Positions 10,889-21,531 of a stretch of DNA of 64,000 bases are shown one piece after another. The stretch spans positions 9,818,341-9,882,340 of the forward strand of contig CM055889.1 of assembly GCA_029582165.1 (NCBI GenBank), given 5' to 3'. A program made the translations under genes and the position numbers. This DNA is from Portulaca oleracea. Taxonomy: Eukaryota > Streptophyta > Magnoliopsida > Caryophyllales > Portulacaceae. The stretch's first letter is position 1, and each line of letters begins with the position of its first letter. The notes under the pieces were generated by a model. The model did no database searches and was not told the DNA's origin. It saw nothing but the letters and a program-made list of their open reading frames with translations.

Positions 10889-11002
10889 AAATACAATTTT
10901 TGAAATATAAATAGTAGAGTGTGATAACTAGTACCATTACATTGTGATAATAACTAGAAATTAGAAAATCTCACTACTGTGAGATAGAACTATAGAAGTG
11001 GC

Positions 11003-12062
11003 AAAATATCATACATTGAACAGAATGTTCACACTTTAGTTGGGTCAGTCACGGCCCATAATGTGAGGCCATTCACAATCACCATAGTCCAATAATTTGC
11101 ATTATCCTATTCCTTTTATTTATTATTTCCCTTTTCGACATTAGATGACAATAATGACATGCATGTTGAGATAATTTCCACAAATGCTCCTATTAGTTAA
11201 TTATTACAGTTTTTAATAATATTTTTTGATTGATAATTTTTTATATAATATTTTATTAACAGTTACAACATTATACATTTAGAATAATAATTTTTTTTAT
11301 TATGAATCTAATGATAGTAATTTTATATAACAAGTCATATTGAGAAATTTATAATCAAAACTTTTTAAATTTGATTACACAATTTTGAAAAACGACGAAT
11401 AGAGAACGGAGAGAGTAATATTGGATAAAACATGAATGGTTAATGAACATTGATTTGATCAATTAGTAATTCAGATGGTCAATTTTTTGAGGTTGTTATT
11501 GTTGTTGTATATGGTTAAAATGTTTAACATTGCTCCCTCCTTTTTATTTTATGTCAATTATATATATATATAATTCAAATTTTGAAAGTTGTGACAATCG
11601 GTTTCTAAATATATACGACTTATATTATGTAAAACTACAATCGATATATTCATAAAGAAAATTTTTATATGAAATAATATAATTTTATAAGTCTTTGGTA
11701 AAATATTATATAGGTAAAAGTATAGTATATTATTATCAAAAAAAATTTCAGTACATTATTATTTAGCATCACCAAATTAAAGTATATAATATTAACATCA
11801 ATATATACTTCAATAGTATTAAAAAACATTTTTAGTAATATAAAAAATAGTTTTAATAATATTTCATCAATTTTGGGCATGGCAATAAAAAGATAGAAAT
11901 ATAATTTTGGCAATGGAGATAGAAATATATTTGCTAGATATAAATTAAGACTTTTCATAAATTAGGAGTAACGAGGGTACAATTCATTTGACCCAAAAAA
12001 TTGTGTACATTAATAACCGACCCAAAAAAAAACCGACCAAATTATACCATACTACTATTAAA
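11003..12062. repeat. Segmental duplication, copy 1, distal part
   Basis: Matches 22088-22215, 22970-23050, 31082-32210 and 32988-33110 in order and orientation. The best-conserved part is 'cacggcccataatgtgagg' at about 11051. This copy lacks the Helitron-like, Tourist, hAT-like and gypsy insertions of the other copy, so it supplies the empty sites. Confidence 0.8.
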
Positions 12063-12084
12063 TAAGATGGTACTAGTGTGTTTA

Positions 12085-12282
12085 AAATTTATGGGTAAAA
12101 AATAGTTAACAAAAGTTAAATTTTGGTTATTTTTTGTAATTTATGGTAAATTTTGGTAACTTTTGGCAAACTTATTCTTATATATCAAAATTATTTTTTT
12201 ATTTTTATTTTGAGTAAATTTTGGTAAATTTAGACAAAAATTGGTAAATTTTAGTAAACTAAAGTTATCCATAAATTTGATA
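12085..12282. mobile_element. MITE family 'ATGGGTAA', copy 1
   Basis: Left end 'aaaatttatgggtaa' and right end 'ttatccataaattt' are inverses. The interior is made of 'ttttggtaa(c/a)tttttgg' strings. Further copies occur at 20542-20724 and 24632-24842. Confidence 0.6.
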
Positions 12283-12688
12283 GACGTACGATTTTAATAT
12301 GAAAAACTAACGGATACTCAATTACCTGTCACAAATGACCTAATACTCGACACAAAATAGGATAAACTCATTTCGCCCCTACTTTAATATGATTTCAATA
12401 TTCTGAGTGGTTTAGTGTTTGCGTTCGGCTGACAAGGTTGCTGGCTTGGATAACTGATAACTGATAACTGACAGATAAATACTAACTGAAACATTTACAG
12501 ACGCATTTAGGAAAGAACTTGACATAGAATTTAACTCAAAGACAAAAGCCAGACCTGGCTAGAATCATAAATTGGTCAAATCAGATTGGGGAATAGAGAT
12601 CACCTCCTAGCCAGCTAACCCAAAACACATTGGCAAATATCATTTGTTCAATTTCCGACTGAGTTGCTGATATTTTCTAAATATGACA

Positions 12689-13350
12689 GTGATATTGTAT
12701 GGCGTTGAGTGTTGGGCAGTCAAGAAGATGCACTGTCAAAGGCTTAATGTTGTGGAGGTGCGGATGGTTCGGTGGATTTGCGGCTATAACAGGTTGGATA
12801 GAATTAGAATGATGTTTGTCGATCTAAACTAGAGGTAGCACCCTTTGAGGAAAAATTGCGAGAGACTAGACTGAGATGGTTTGGACATGTCCGTCGGAGA
12901 AGCGAGGATGCTCCTGTAAGGAGGTGCGAAGGGAATGCGTTATCCCAGGGCCGCCGTGGGCGTGGGAGACCTAAAAAGTCTATGAGAGAGGTGATAAGAG
13001 AAGATCTAAGACTCCTAGGTTTAGTGGAGGACATGGCTCTAGATAGGGGGGCTTGGCGGCCTAGTACTAAGGTCGTAGGGTGAGGAAGGGTTTTTGTGTT
13101 TCGAGCTAGTTTTTGGTCTTTTGGCTTGTATTTGTTTTCTTGTGCAGGTACTTGTTTGTTCATTCGGAAGCACTCGCAACACTCTGGTATGTAGTTTCTT
13201 CCCTTAACAAGCTTCCCCTCTGTTTTTCCATCGGATCCGTCGGAATCAGTCTCTCCATGAACTTTTGTTCATGGGGGTAAGGCTCCCTACATTAGGATCC
13301 CCCAGACCGCGCTCAAACGTGTCACCTGGGAGGTTATTGTTGTTGTTGAC
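12689..13350 (+). pseudogene. RTE-type LINE, 3' end (ORF2 C-terminus and tail)
   Basis: The first frame reads YGVECWAVKKMH, then RMVRWICGYNRLDRIR. After a frameshift near 12825 it continues VAPFEEKLRETRLRWFGHV, then RGRGRPKK, then EDMALDRGAWR, with the stop at 13081-13083. This order is the C-terminal region of plant RTE-clade LINE reverse transcriptases. A GC-rich 3' untranslated part leads to a (TTG)n tail near 13334-13348, the expected kind of tail for RTE elements. It is 5'-truncated and broken. Confidence 0.8.
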
Positions 13351-14931
13351 ACCAGGCCACATTATTGCATACCTCCCACAAAGCTAGTGCTTTAAGATAG
13401 GCTAATCTAGTCACTCTCAAACAGATCTCAATGGCACACTAAAAAGAATGAATGTTGAATATTTTAGTCCAACTTACAGATCTCAATGCCTCTAAGTTCA
13501 GTCTACTAGATAGCAGGCCATGTTTAGATGGTATACTTTTGATTCCACCAGTTGTAAACCATGGCTCTACCACAATCTTGTGCCCATTCAATGTGAGCAT
13601 GCTTAAATAGATAAATTACATTGGTTCTAGGACAAATTACCACCAGGTTATTAATTTTCCTCCCATTTTACCACCATGTTTTCTTTTCATCCCTCCCTTC
13701 CCCTATGATTCATTTAGCTCCCAAAATACCAACAAGGGATGATTTCAGTGGTAAAATGGGATGAAAGTCCTTAAGTTGGTGGTATTTTGGGAGCTTAGTA
13801 GAAAACATAATGACATGGAGGGACGGAAAAAAAATAGTGATAAAAGGGGAGAAAAGTTGATAACTCAGCTGTAAATTTGTCAAAGAACTCCAAATTACAC
13901 GTGTGTATACGATTAAAATATAAGAGGATGACATTGTGAAACAATGGACAAAGGCTTGAAGATTATTTTCCATTAGAAAAGCAGTACAAAAGTAATCATC
14001 TTAGAACTAAAAGTCATCTAATTGTATGATCGAATTGTTGCATGCCTCTCTGTTGGCCTGATACATATGAAGGTAGTGCTGAGGTATATGATTGGAAGTG
14101 GGAAAGAATTCTAGCTGCGTCTAAAGAGTTTCTAATGTTTGCAAGCAACATTGGTGAAGAAACACGGCCCCGAGTAAGACCTTAACCAACATTTTGTTCG
14201 CTCACCTCTGCTAGACAGAATGCATCTTCACCTGGTTAAAGGTTTGTTGTCAATGGATTGGAACCTACATAGCACAACACCGAGACATCCAGTTCGAATT
14301 CCGGAAATAAAGCCGAAAAAATAAAAATAAAGTAGCAGTTGCACTCCACCTTGTCACACCTATCCTACTTCAAAGTTCAAAGTTCAAACCCAAGAACTCT
14401 CCAGCATGTTTCCAAGACATAGCAAGAAAATCATCTTGGAAATCTTTTGATATTCGAGGCTGTGCTTGCTAAACTCATATTTCCTTGCTTGTCCAAGGAG
14501 CCATGCAAGACCATCTCAAGAAGGAAAGGAATAAACAAAGCCAACTTTCCAAGGGAAAGAGAAAAAAAGATGTAGTTTGGTTCCCTAAAGCCTCTCTACA
14601 TTGATATCCCATATGTTACTTGTTTTTAGTTTGGTAGAGGTTTATCTCATTTACAAGGTGCATGGAAATGGAATACAATATGACCAGGAAATTTCAGATT
14701 TTCTACCAATGATGACATCAACAAGCACTGATTTAAAAGGAAAAACTCGCCTCCAATACCCTGACAAGGGATACAAATGGCATGAACCCTCCTTAAGAGA
14801 TGTGACCTAAATATCTGCATAGGTGCAGCCTACATATGCTCCTGCTTATGTAGAGGCATACTGGCATCCCCGTGAAAAAAGAGGTTACCTTTATAACCAA
14901 CCTGAATTGGGCGGGAAAAAAAAATCATTCA
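13351..14931. other. Intergenic, no gene recognised
   Basis: It contains one local inverted repeat around 13720-13800 ('gctcccaaaataccaacaag' against 'ggtggtattttgggagct'), probably a small foldback element. An open stretch at 14601-14920 has no family I recognise. Confidence 0.4.
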
Positions 14932-15114
14932 GGGGGCGTTTGGTTGGTCAATACCCCCGAGGAAATGGTCAATTTTCCCGGGTTGACTTATTCTCCCCAT
15001 GTTTGGGTGTGGCTTGACCTTGGGAAAAATTTCACGGTGGGCCCACCATTTTCTCCATTTTCCTAGAAAAATTTTTCCTTAGGGGGACCCCTGGGATTCC
15101 TACCAAACGCTCTC
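14932..15114. mobile_element. Short hAT-like MITE
   Basis: The ends GGGGGCGTTTGGT (14932) and ACCAAACGCTCTC (to 15114) are imperfect inverses around 183 bp of non-coding DNA. The flanking 8-mers do not match, so the superfamily is a guess from the end sequence. Confidence 0.5.
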
Positions 15115-15611
15115 TCAATGATATAAAGGTCAGAGCAAACAGTCAACTACATTGATCAATGGATTCTGACTGCTCAATACACAATTGATTGGAGGGGATT
15201 TAGATATCGATCTTTCAAAAAGCACATTCTCAAGTCGAAGATGTTCAGAATGCCTCTAATTATCATAACCGCCAACAGGGAAAAAAAAAAAAAAAACCAT
15301 GTTCATTCAGTAAAAAACATAACTATCATAACTAAGTTCCAACAACTCATCAAGCACAGAACATATCTCATGAATCAGTTCAGATACCAGATATTCATTA
15401 CTACTCATCGTAGGAATCTGCTTCTCAGTTCACAATGGTTTGTAAATCATATAACGAAGTACGATGATCTTAAAGTAGTGACGAAAATGTTTAACAGAAA
15501 GAACTTATGTTTTTACATATGTACATAGACTTATATGAATACACTTACACTGATATTTGTTGACAATTACTATACAGGAATCACGGAACGAGCAATAGTT
15601 TGCTGCCGAAA

Positions 15612-18600
15612 CTAGTTCTGTCTCCTTTCGACTTGTAGAGCAATCTCATTGCGACGGGTAAACGGGAGGGTAAACGGTGGATTATACTGCAAAACAGCAC
15701 GCATGTTTGTCACCAAACTTACATTTTTAAAGTACGCTAGATTGAAGGTGTTCAAGAGTGACTTCTCCAACAGTTTTCCAAGAGCTGTTCAAGAGATCTT
15801 ACTTGTGCAACTTCAATAACTGCTTCCTCTTTCACTTGAAACTCTTTGTTATTCTTCAGAGCAACTCTCAACTTTGACTCCCGTTGCTCAACTTCTTCAT
15901 CAGTAACATTGCCTAGTTTCATACGGTGAAATTAATAGGAATATAGAGGGCATGTCATGAATCGAAACAGAAGAATCCAGGCTCAAAAGATTGCAAGAAC
16001 CAGAGGGCATCGCACTTCTAGATCATTCACATGATTCATCCATTCATGGAAACCATCATGAAAAATTTGTCATGTATATATGTATATATATAGAAAAGCT
16101 GAGGCAAGATCTGTAATTTTGCAATGTCCATCTCTATTGAAACAACATGTTTAATTTGTCATTCTCAAAGTTTAGGAATACACTCGCGTATTTAAGATAT
16201 CTTACAGCCTAGAGAAAAGGAGTTCCATTGAAGTGGCAGAGCGAAACAAAGCGAAACAAAGAAAAATACTAGTTAAGAAAGGGCTAGCAAGCAGTATTTC
16301 CAAGCTTTCAGAAGCAAAAAGAAGCCAAGGGCTTTGAGATAATTAGTTCTTCAATAAAAGCGATAAAAGTCCCACTCCTGAGGAGATGATAAATTTTGAC
16401 TGGAACACAAAAGAGATTAACTTATTAAGGCTCTATTTGATTCTTGGGAAATTAAATGGAAAGAAATATTTTGAAAAGTGACTTCTTTCATTTGGCATAA
16501 AGAAAACTAAAAGAAGATAAGTTTCATGAAAAATTTGAAATAAATGTTCCTTGCAAAATCGAGAAGAAAGTGGGAAATTTGATAGGCTAAAATTGGAAAG
16601 GAGGAATGGATAGGGAGGAAATAAATTGAGGGATGGGCAGGAATGAAGGGACTTTTAAGCAAAATTAGTAAGGAGAAAAAAAATCTACTGTCCATTTTAT
16701 TTTTCACAATTCAAATAGAGCCTAATAAAGATACCTCTTCACTAGAACACAAGATATCTTCTATCTACTCTCTCAATTAGCATCAGTTGAGAGTTCAGAT
16801 AGCTACTAAAAAGATGAATGTCTGTCATAAAGAAAAAAGGATGAAAATCTATAAATCTTGCACTCATCAGAAAAGGTTAAATATGGAAGCAACCAATTCA
16901 AGTAGAACATTGAAAGAGAACCAGTGTATAAATGAAAATGAGATTGTAAACAAGGCGGATTAAATCCACTAAATTCATCAACTAAGACATCGTATTATTT
17001 CCATTGTTATGAGATCATTTATACTTCCACCATACAGAAAGTGTTGGTTGTAATGTATAAGATTTAATGTCAACCAGAACTAATTGACAAGCATAAAATA
17101 CCCCTTTAATTTTTATCTGATAAAAGGACATACCTGAAAAGGCAACAACTGCAACTATTTTCTTTGGCACCTGTTTGATCCTCACAGATGGATCCTTTGG
17201 TATTGGCAATTTGTCACCATACTTTGACGGCATGACGAAAGACATCTCCCACTTTTCTTCATCTCCAGCCTAAATGTTTTGGTTTCCATAAAACATTAGC
17301 ATTCAAAACTACAAAGACTTGCACAGTTGAAAGAGGGTAGCAAAAAAAATGCATTCTTACCCTCCTTGTGATGACAGGGGTTGTCATCTCCATTTTCTCC
17401 CCAGCAGAAGTTGCCTTGCGAGTGATAACAGGCGTTGTCATCTCCATTTTCTCATTTGCTATATTCTGAAACAATTCATATCAGGACACCATCTCTACAG
17501 GTGATTATATCAAGTTATCAACCTTTCAATAAACCTGATTGAATACCTTACCAAACAAGTATTCAGCCAAGACATTGAAGGACCGTGAAGCTCCGTAGAA
17601 ATCAAAACCCTTCTTCCCAGGCATGGTTGTCTCTGCTACATAGTAAGGCTGGTTCATAAATAAGAACCTAGTTAGATGTAGTGGATTACAAGGATATAGA
17701 AGAGTAAGAAAACAAGGACACAAAGCATTGTAAAAGCAGACATTCATATCTTGCACAACTTCCTTCATAGGGATTGAGGAATTATAAAAGGTTTTGGAGT
17801 AGGGAACCAAAATATAGTTGTGGAGTATTTATGACAATGCCAGTGAAATCTCAAACTTGGATGCCACCCAACAACAGCCATGACTATTGTAGAGTGCATT
17901 TCTTAACTCACTAGTGTTTCTTTGCACTAGTATGATAAAAAGAAATAATAAGAAACGCAGCACAAACGTAATAGACATGCTACATAGATAGATTAATACA
18001 TTATCGTCGCACTACATTAAGCAATGGCATGGGCGGTGTCCTTAACACTTGAGAACCACCATTCACAATTACAGACTACTCCCTCCGTCTCATATAATCA
18101 TCGTACTTGGAAATTGTGCAGTTAAAATTTAAAAATTTTAACCATAAATTTTTCAATATATACAATGGCTTGTTATATAAAATTACTATCATTAGATTCA
18201 TAAAGAAATATATTATCCTAAAATTATAATAGTGCAATTGTTAACAAAATATTATATAAGAAATTATCAATCAAAAAATGACACTGGAGACCGAGAAAGT
18301 CAAATAAGGGACAATTAATATGGAAAAGAGGTAGTAGAGTTGTACATTAATGATGGCTTTAACAACCTAGATGATGCAGCTATTGTATCACACATAATCA
18401 ATCTTGTTTGGAAATTGAAAGCCTCCTATTTGCATCAATTAAGAGTAATTAAGCTGAATACATTGTGTGGAACTGGAAGGGTGTTTTCTTTTAAGAAATT
18501 TATTCTTCCTTCCTTGGAATTTTGTTGTACGGATTAGAACTTTCCCAAATTTATACATAAGATTACACAAATGCAATCCAGAATAAGTACCTCGACTTGT

Positions 18601-19171
18601 CTGATTTCATACTCATTATTCCTAATGAGGACCTCAAAATGAACAGTTTCAAGGTCGGGCACTGAGAATCACGAGGAAAGCAAAGAAAAATTGTTAGAAA
18701 TAGTTGTGGTGGTATAGATAGATGATAGAAGCAAAAAGAATGTACAATTTCCAAGAAAGGAGTACCAGCCATTAAAGCTTCCTCAAGATTTGTAGCCTGA
18801 AATCTCTTGGGAAAGACGTACTTAGCAGTGTCGGCAGCCAAATCAGCGAAAACTGGAGAGAAATGAATAATGTAATAATGTAATAAATAAAATAAAAGGA
18901 AAAAGGGAGAGAAGGAAGGAATGGAATAACCTCGTTGAGAGAGAGAAAAGGATTGAGCAGCAAGAGCAGAGAGGAGAGAGAGTCGAGCATCAAAGGGTGG
19001 TTGGAATGTTGGATCAGATTTAGATTCAGTGCTCATTGATTTCATTCCGAGATTATTGGGAATAAGGAGTTCCGGACTCATCCTATGACTAGCTACTATT
19101 ACCGCCTTCCCTAACATCACTTCCAACTTCCAATTCCACTTCTCTCTTTTGTTGTGTTGTCTCAAATTCAA
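15612..19171 (-). CDS. SOUL heme-binding protein, chloroplastic (At3g10130 type)
   Basis: Eight exons, by eye: 18931-19171, 18766-18852, 18591-18661, 17547-17648, 17361-17465, 17134-17269, 15803-15912 and 15612-15686. All introns are GT-AG and phases agree, giving 308 aa from the first ATG. A later in-frame ATG at 19117 would give 290 aa. A plastid-transit-like N-terminus is followed by [12 protein letters not shown] and then the SOUL fold from about residue 110: [35 protein letters not shown], a doubled [22 protein letters not shown] and YNPPFTLPF near the end. SOUL proteins bind heme or other tetrapyrroles. The closest known relative I recall is the Arabidopsis chloroplast heme-binding-like protein At3g10130, which has nearly the same length. 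Introns 3 and 6 carry MITEs. Product call is firm; the start codon is less so. Confidence 0.92.
16429..16722. mobile_element. Tourist-like MITE in intron 6 of the SOUL gene
   Basis: Ends GGCTCTATTTGATTCTTGGG and CACAATTCAAATAGAGCC are inverses. TAA flanks both sides (16426-16428 and 16723-16725). It is 294 bp and non-coding, of the same broad end type (GGCTCT...) as the element at 31321. Confidence 0.8.
18077..18336. mobile_element. Stowaway-type MITE in intron 3 of the SOUL gene
   Basis: Left end TACTCCCTCCGTCTCATATA and right end TATGGAAAAGAGGTAGTA are imperfect inverses of the 'tactccctccgt' class common in plant genomes. It lies well inside the intron, away from the splice sites. Confidence 0.7.
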
Positions 19172-19299
19172 TGTTTGTTTTTGTGGCCTTTACTACTCCT
19201 ATCTTCTTCTCCTCCTCCTTTACTACTGTCTGCCTTATTAGATTCCAGACAAACTTACTTTATCAATATCTTTTTTGTCCTCACTCAAACCTATGGTTT

Positions 19300-19677
19300 G
19301 TGATCACCCAACACTATGGATCTTCACGGTGCGGTGACGATTTCATGAAACGGTGCACCGGCCAAAACGGTTTTCTAAAATTGTAAACCGGAACCGGAAC
19401 CAAAACACCGGTTTTTTAAAATCGATGTACCTGATTTAACGGTGCGGTGTCACCGGTTAACCAGAACCGCCTTTATTTCCATCAAAATTAAAAATCATCA
19501 TTCAATCCACCCAAAAAAAAAATTCAAAGTTCGGTTCCGACTGTGTTTTTAAATTTTTTTATGCTTGCTAGTTCCCACTATGTCTATGTAAATTACATTG
19601 TTTGCTAGTTCAATTATATTTTTTAATCACATTGCTTGCTAGTTCCCAACGTGTCTGTGTAATTTTTTTTTAAAATC

Positions 19678-19716
<39 letters not shown>

Positions 19717-20460
19717 ATTGGATTCTAATAATCCCTACTTTTGTAAATTGGATGGCAATAATCCCTACTTTCAATTTGTATTCTGGTGGTCCAAAAAAAA
19801 AATAATTGTATTGTAGTGGTACCAAATCCATCACCACATTCTTTTTATTTTTTTCATGCCTACCCCATATTGTTTTTATTTTTTTCGTTCCTGCCACTAG
19901 ATAGGTAATGAAGTGTGGTTGCTAAAACATTTTTTAAATTATTTTTTTGAGATTCCGAGCAATTATTATGATTTTTTTAAAAGAATAAAATTGAAAAATC
20001 ATAAAAAAATAGAAAAAAATTTGAAAAAAAATGGGAAAAGTGCTATAAATTCATTAAAAATCATGGTAAAGTGTTATACAAAGTTTTGATTCAAATGCAA
20101 CACAAAATCTATGATATTTAGGGTATACTCTCGATTATGTCCCACTACAATACAATTTTATTTAGTTTTGGATCACCAAAATACAAATTGAAAGTAGTGA
20201 TTATTGCCATCCAATTTGCAAAAGTAGGGATTATTAGAATCCAATTTCCCTATATATATATATATATATATATATATTAACGGTCTGGTTCCGTTCCCCG
20301 CCGGTTTGAAAATTACAAACCGGAACCACCACGTTTTACATCCGGTTTATCCGGTTCGGAGCACTAGAAAATGAAGCGGTTCAATGTTACCCATTTTCAA
20401 TTTTTTTTGGCCGATTTACGGTTCAGTGAAGCGGTTCCGGTTTTTTTGAATCACCCTACC
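19300..20460. mobile_element. CCGGTT-rich repeat, probably a non-autonomous DNA element
   Basis: Both flanks (19320-19480 and 20280-20455) are dense in 'aaccggaacc', 'accggtt' and 'gcggttccgg' strings in opposite orientation, around a TA-microsatellite/MITE core. This suggests an element with GC-rich subterminal repeats that was later split by the core insertion. Ends were not resolved. Confidence 0.4.
19713..20250. mobile_element. MITE with about 85-bp inverted arms inside a (TA)n tract
   Basis: Left arm (from GAAAATTGGATTCTAATAAT through 'tcaatttgtattctggtgg') and right arm (to 'attattagaatccaatttcc') match in inverse orientation over about 85 bp with only a few mismatches. TA repeats flank both sides: 19681-19712 on the left and 20251-20278 on the right. 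The central about 365 bp is AT-rich and non-coding. TA is the probable target. Confidence 0.8.
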
Positions 20461-20541
20461 CAACATTTGCTTTACGTCTTCCTCATATCCTTTTTCTTTT
20501 CTCTCTCTTTCTTTCTTTTTTCTTTTTAAGATACTCCTGGT

Positions 20542-20724
20542 GTGTAAAATTCATGGGTAAAAATTAAATTTTGGTAATTTTTGGCAAATTTACGCTAATA
20601 TATTTAAACAAATTTTTTTATTTTTTGACTTTGATAATTTTTGGTAACTTTTAGTAAATTTTGATAAATTTAAGCAAAAACGGATAAATTTTGATGAATT
20701 AAAGTTACCCATAAATTTGGCAGA
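20542..20724. mobile_element. MITE family 'ATGGGTAA', copy 2
   Basis: Left 'aaaattcatgggtaa', right 'ttacccataaattt', same internal 'ttttggtaa' strings as the copy at 12085. The two copies bracket the segment that contains the SOUL gene. Confidence 0.6.
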
Positions 20725-20955
20725 CCCTTTCAGGATTCTAATTCCATACCCAACCCCTAGGATTCTAATTCCATACCCAACTCATTCCACTTTTATCTCC
20801 AAACAAGCCCTTAATATCATATCAACAGCTCATCCCCCCAAAAAAAAACCCAAAAAACGAAAATAAAATAGTAAAACAGAAAACGTTGGCGTTTGCGTTT
20901 GCGTTGCGGTTGTAGTTGGCGATCCACACTCGTACTCGTAAACTGTGGTTCATGA

Positions 20956-21531
20956 ATGGCGTCTCTCTCTATCACTCTTTTCACATAAAAATTTAAAAAA
21001 AAAACCCTCTTTTCTCTCTTTTCTTTGCAATTTCTATCTCCATATCCGACGCAGAATGATACCTCGCATCTCCCTCCTAAATTCCTAACTGCTCTCTGCT
21101 CGCTCCTGGAGTTCTACAAGGGAATTAGTCACGCATTTGTGGGTCGTTGGGATCGTGTTGAAAGTTTTGCGCTTTTTCTCACCAAATACTGTGATTCTGT
21201 ATGTGGTTCTTTTGCACTCTGGTGTATTCCGATGGTTTGCAACATGTTGGTGTTGTTCTTAGTCTTGAAATTTAGTGGGTATTGCAAGTATAGAAAAGGG
21301 TTGTCTTCGATTTTCTCTAATGCTGATCATTTTGATGGAGTAAACAGTTTGAAATTCAAGTTTTCGTCTAGGGTTTCGGGTGCAGGGGGTAGAATTTGAT
21401 GAAGTTCCGAGTTCAAATTGTGGGTTTCGACGAGAGAACGGTTTTGATGTTTCAGGGAACGAAGGAGAAGAGGAAGGAGAAACATGTTGTGATGAAGACC
21501 AGGTGTTCGACATAATGTCCCTGAGAAAAAT
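20956..21531 (+). pseudogene. Truncated copy of the GTD-binding gene (5' half)
   Basis: The sequence follows the gene at 33260 from its 5' leader ('gttggcgtttgcg', 'ccacactcgtactcg') through the start codon and up to the codons for SLRK. In this copy the frame stops at codon 10 ('cacataa') and there are further indels, for example before 'gaattagtcacgc' and at 'gggtagaatttgatg'. It ends at AAAAAT (21526-21531), where it joins the duplicated intergenic block. It therefore lacks the whole coiled-coil GTD-binding domain. A 124-codon ORF at 21025-21399 keeps the membrane-segment region, but it uses a frame-shifted start and is unlikely to be made. Confidence 0.88.

Noticed and set aside
12804..13163. 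Minus-strand ORF of 119 aa
   Set aside because: Antisense to the RTE LINE reading frame, which explains the open stretch.
14601..14920. Exons of an unknown gene
   Set aside because: The open frames are short and in different phases, no domain is recognisable, and a MITE begins right after. Not enough support.
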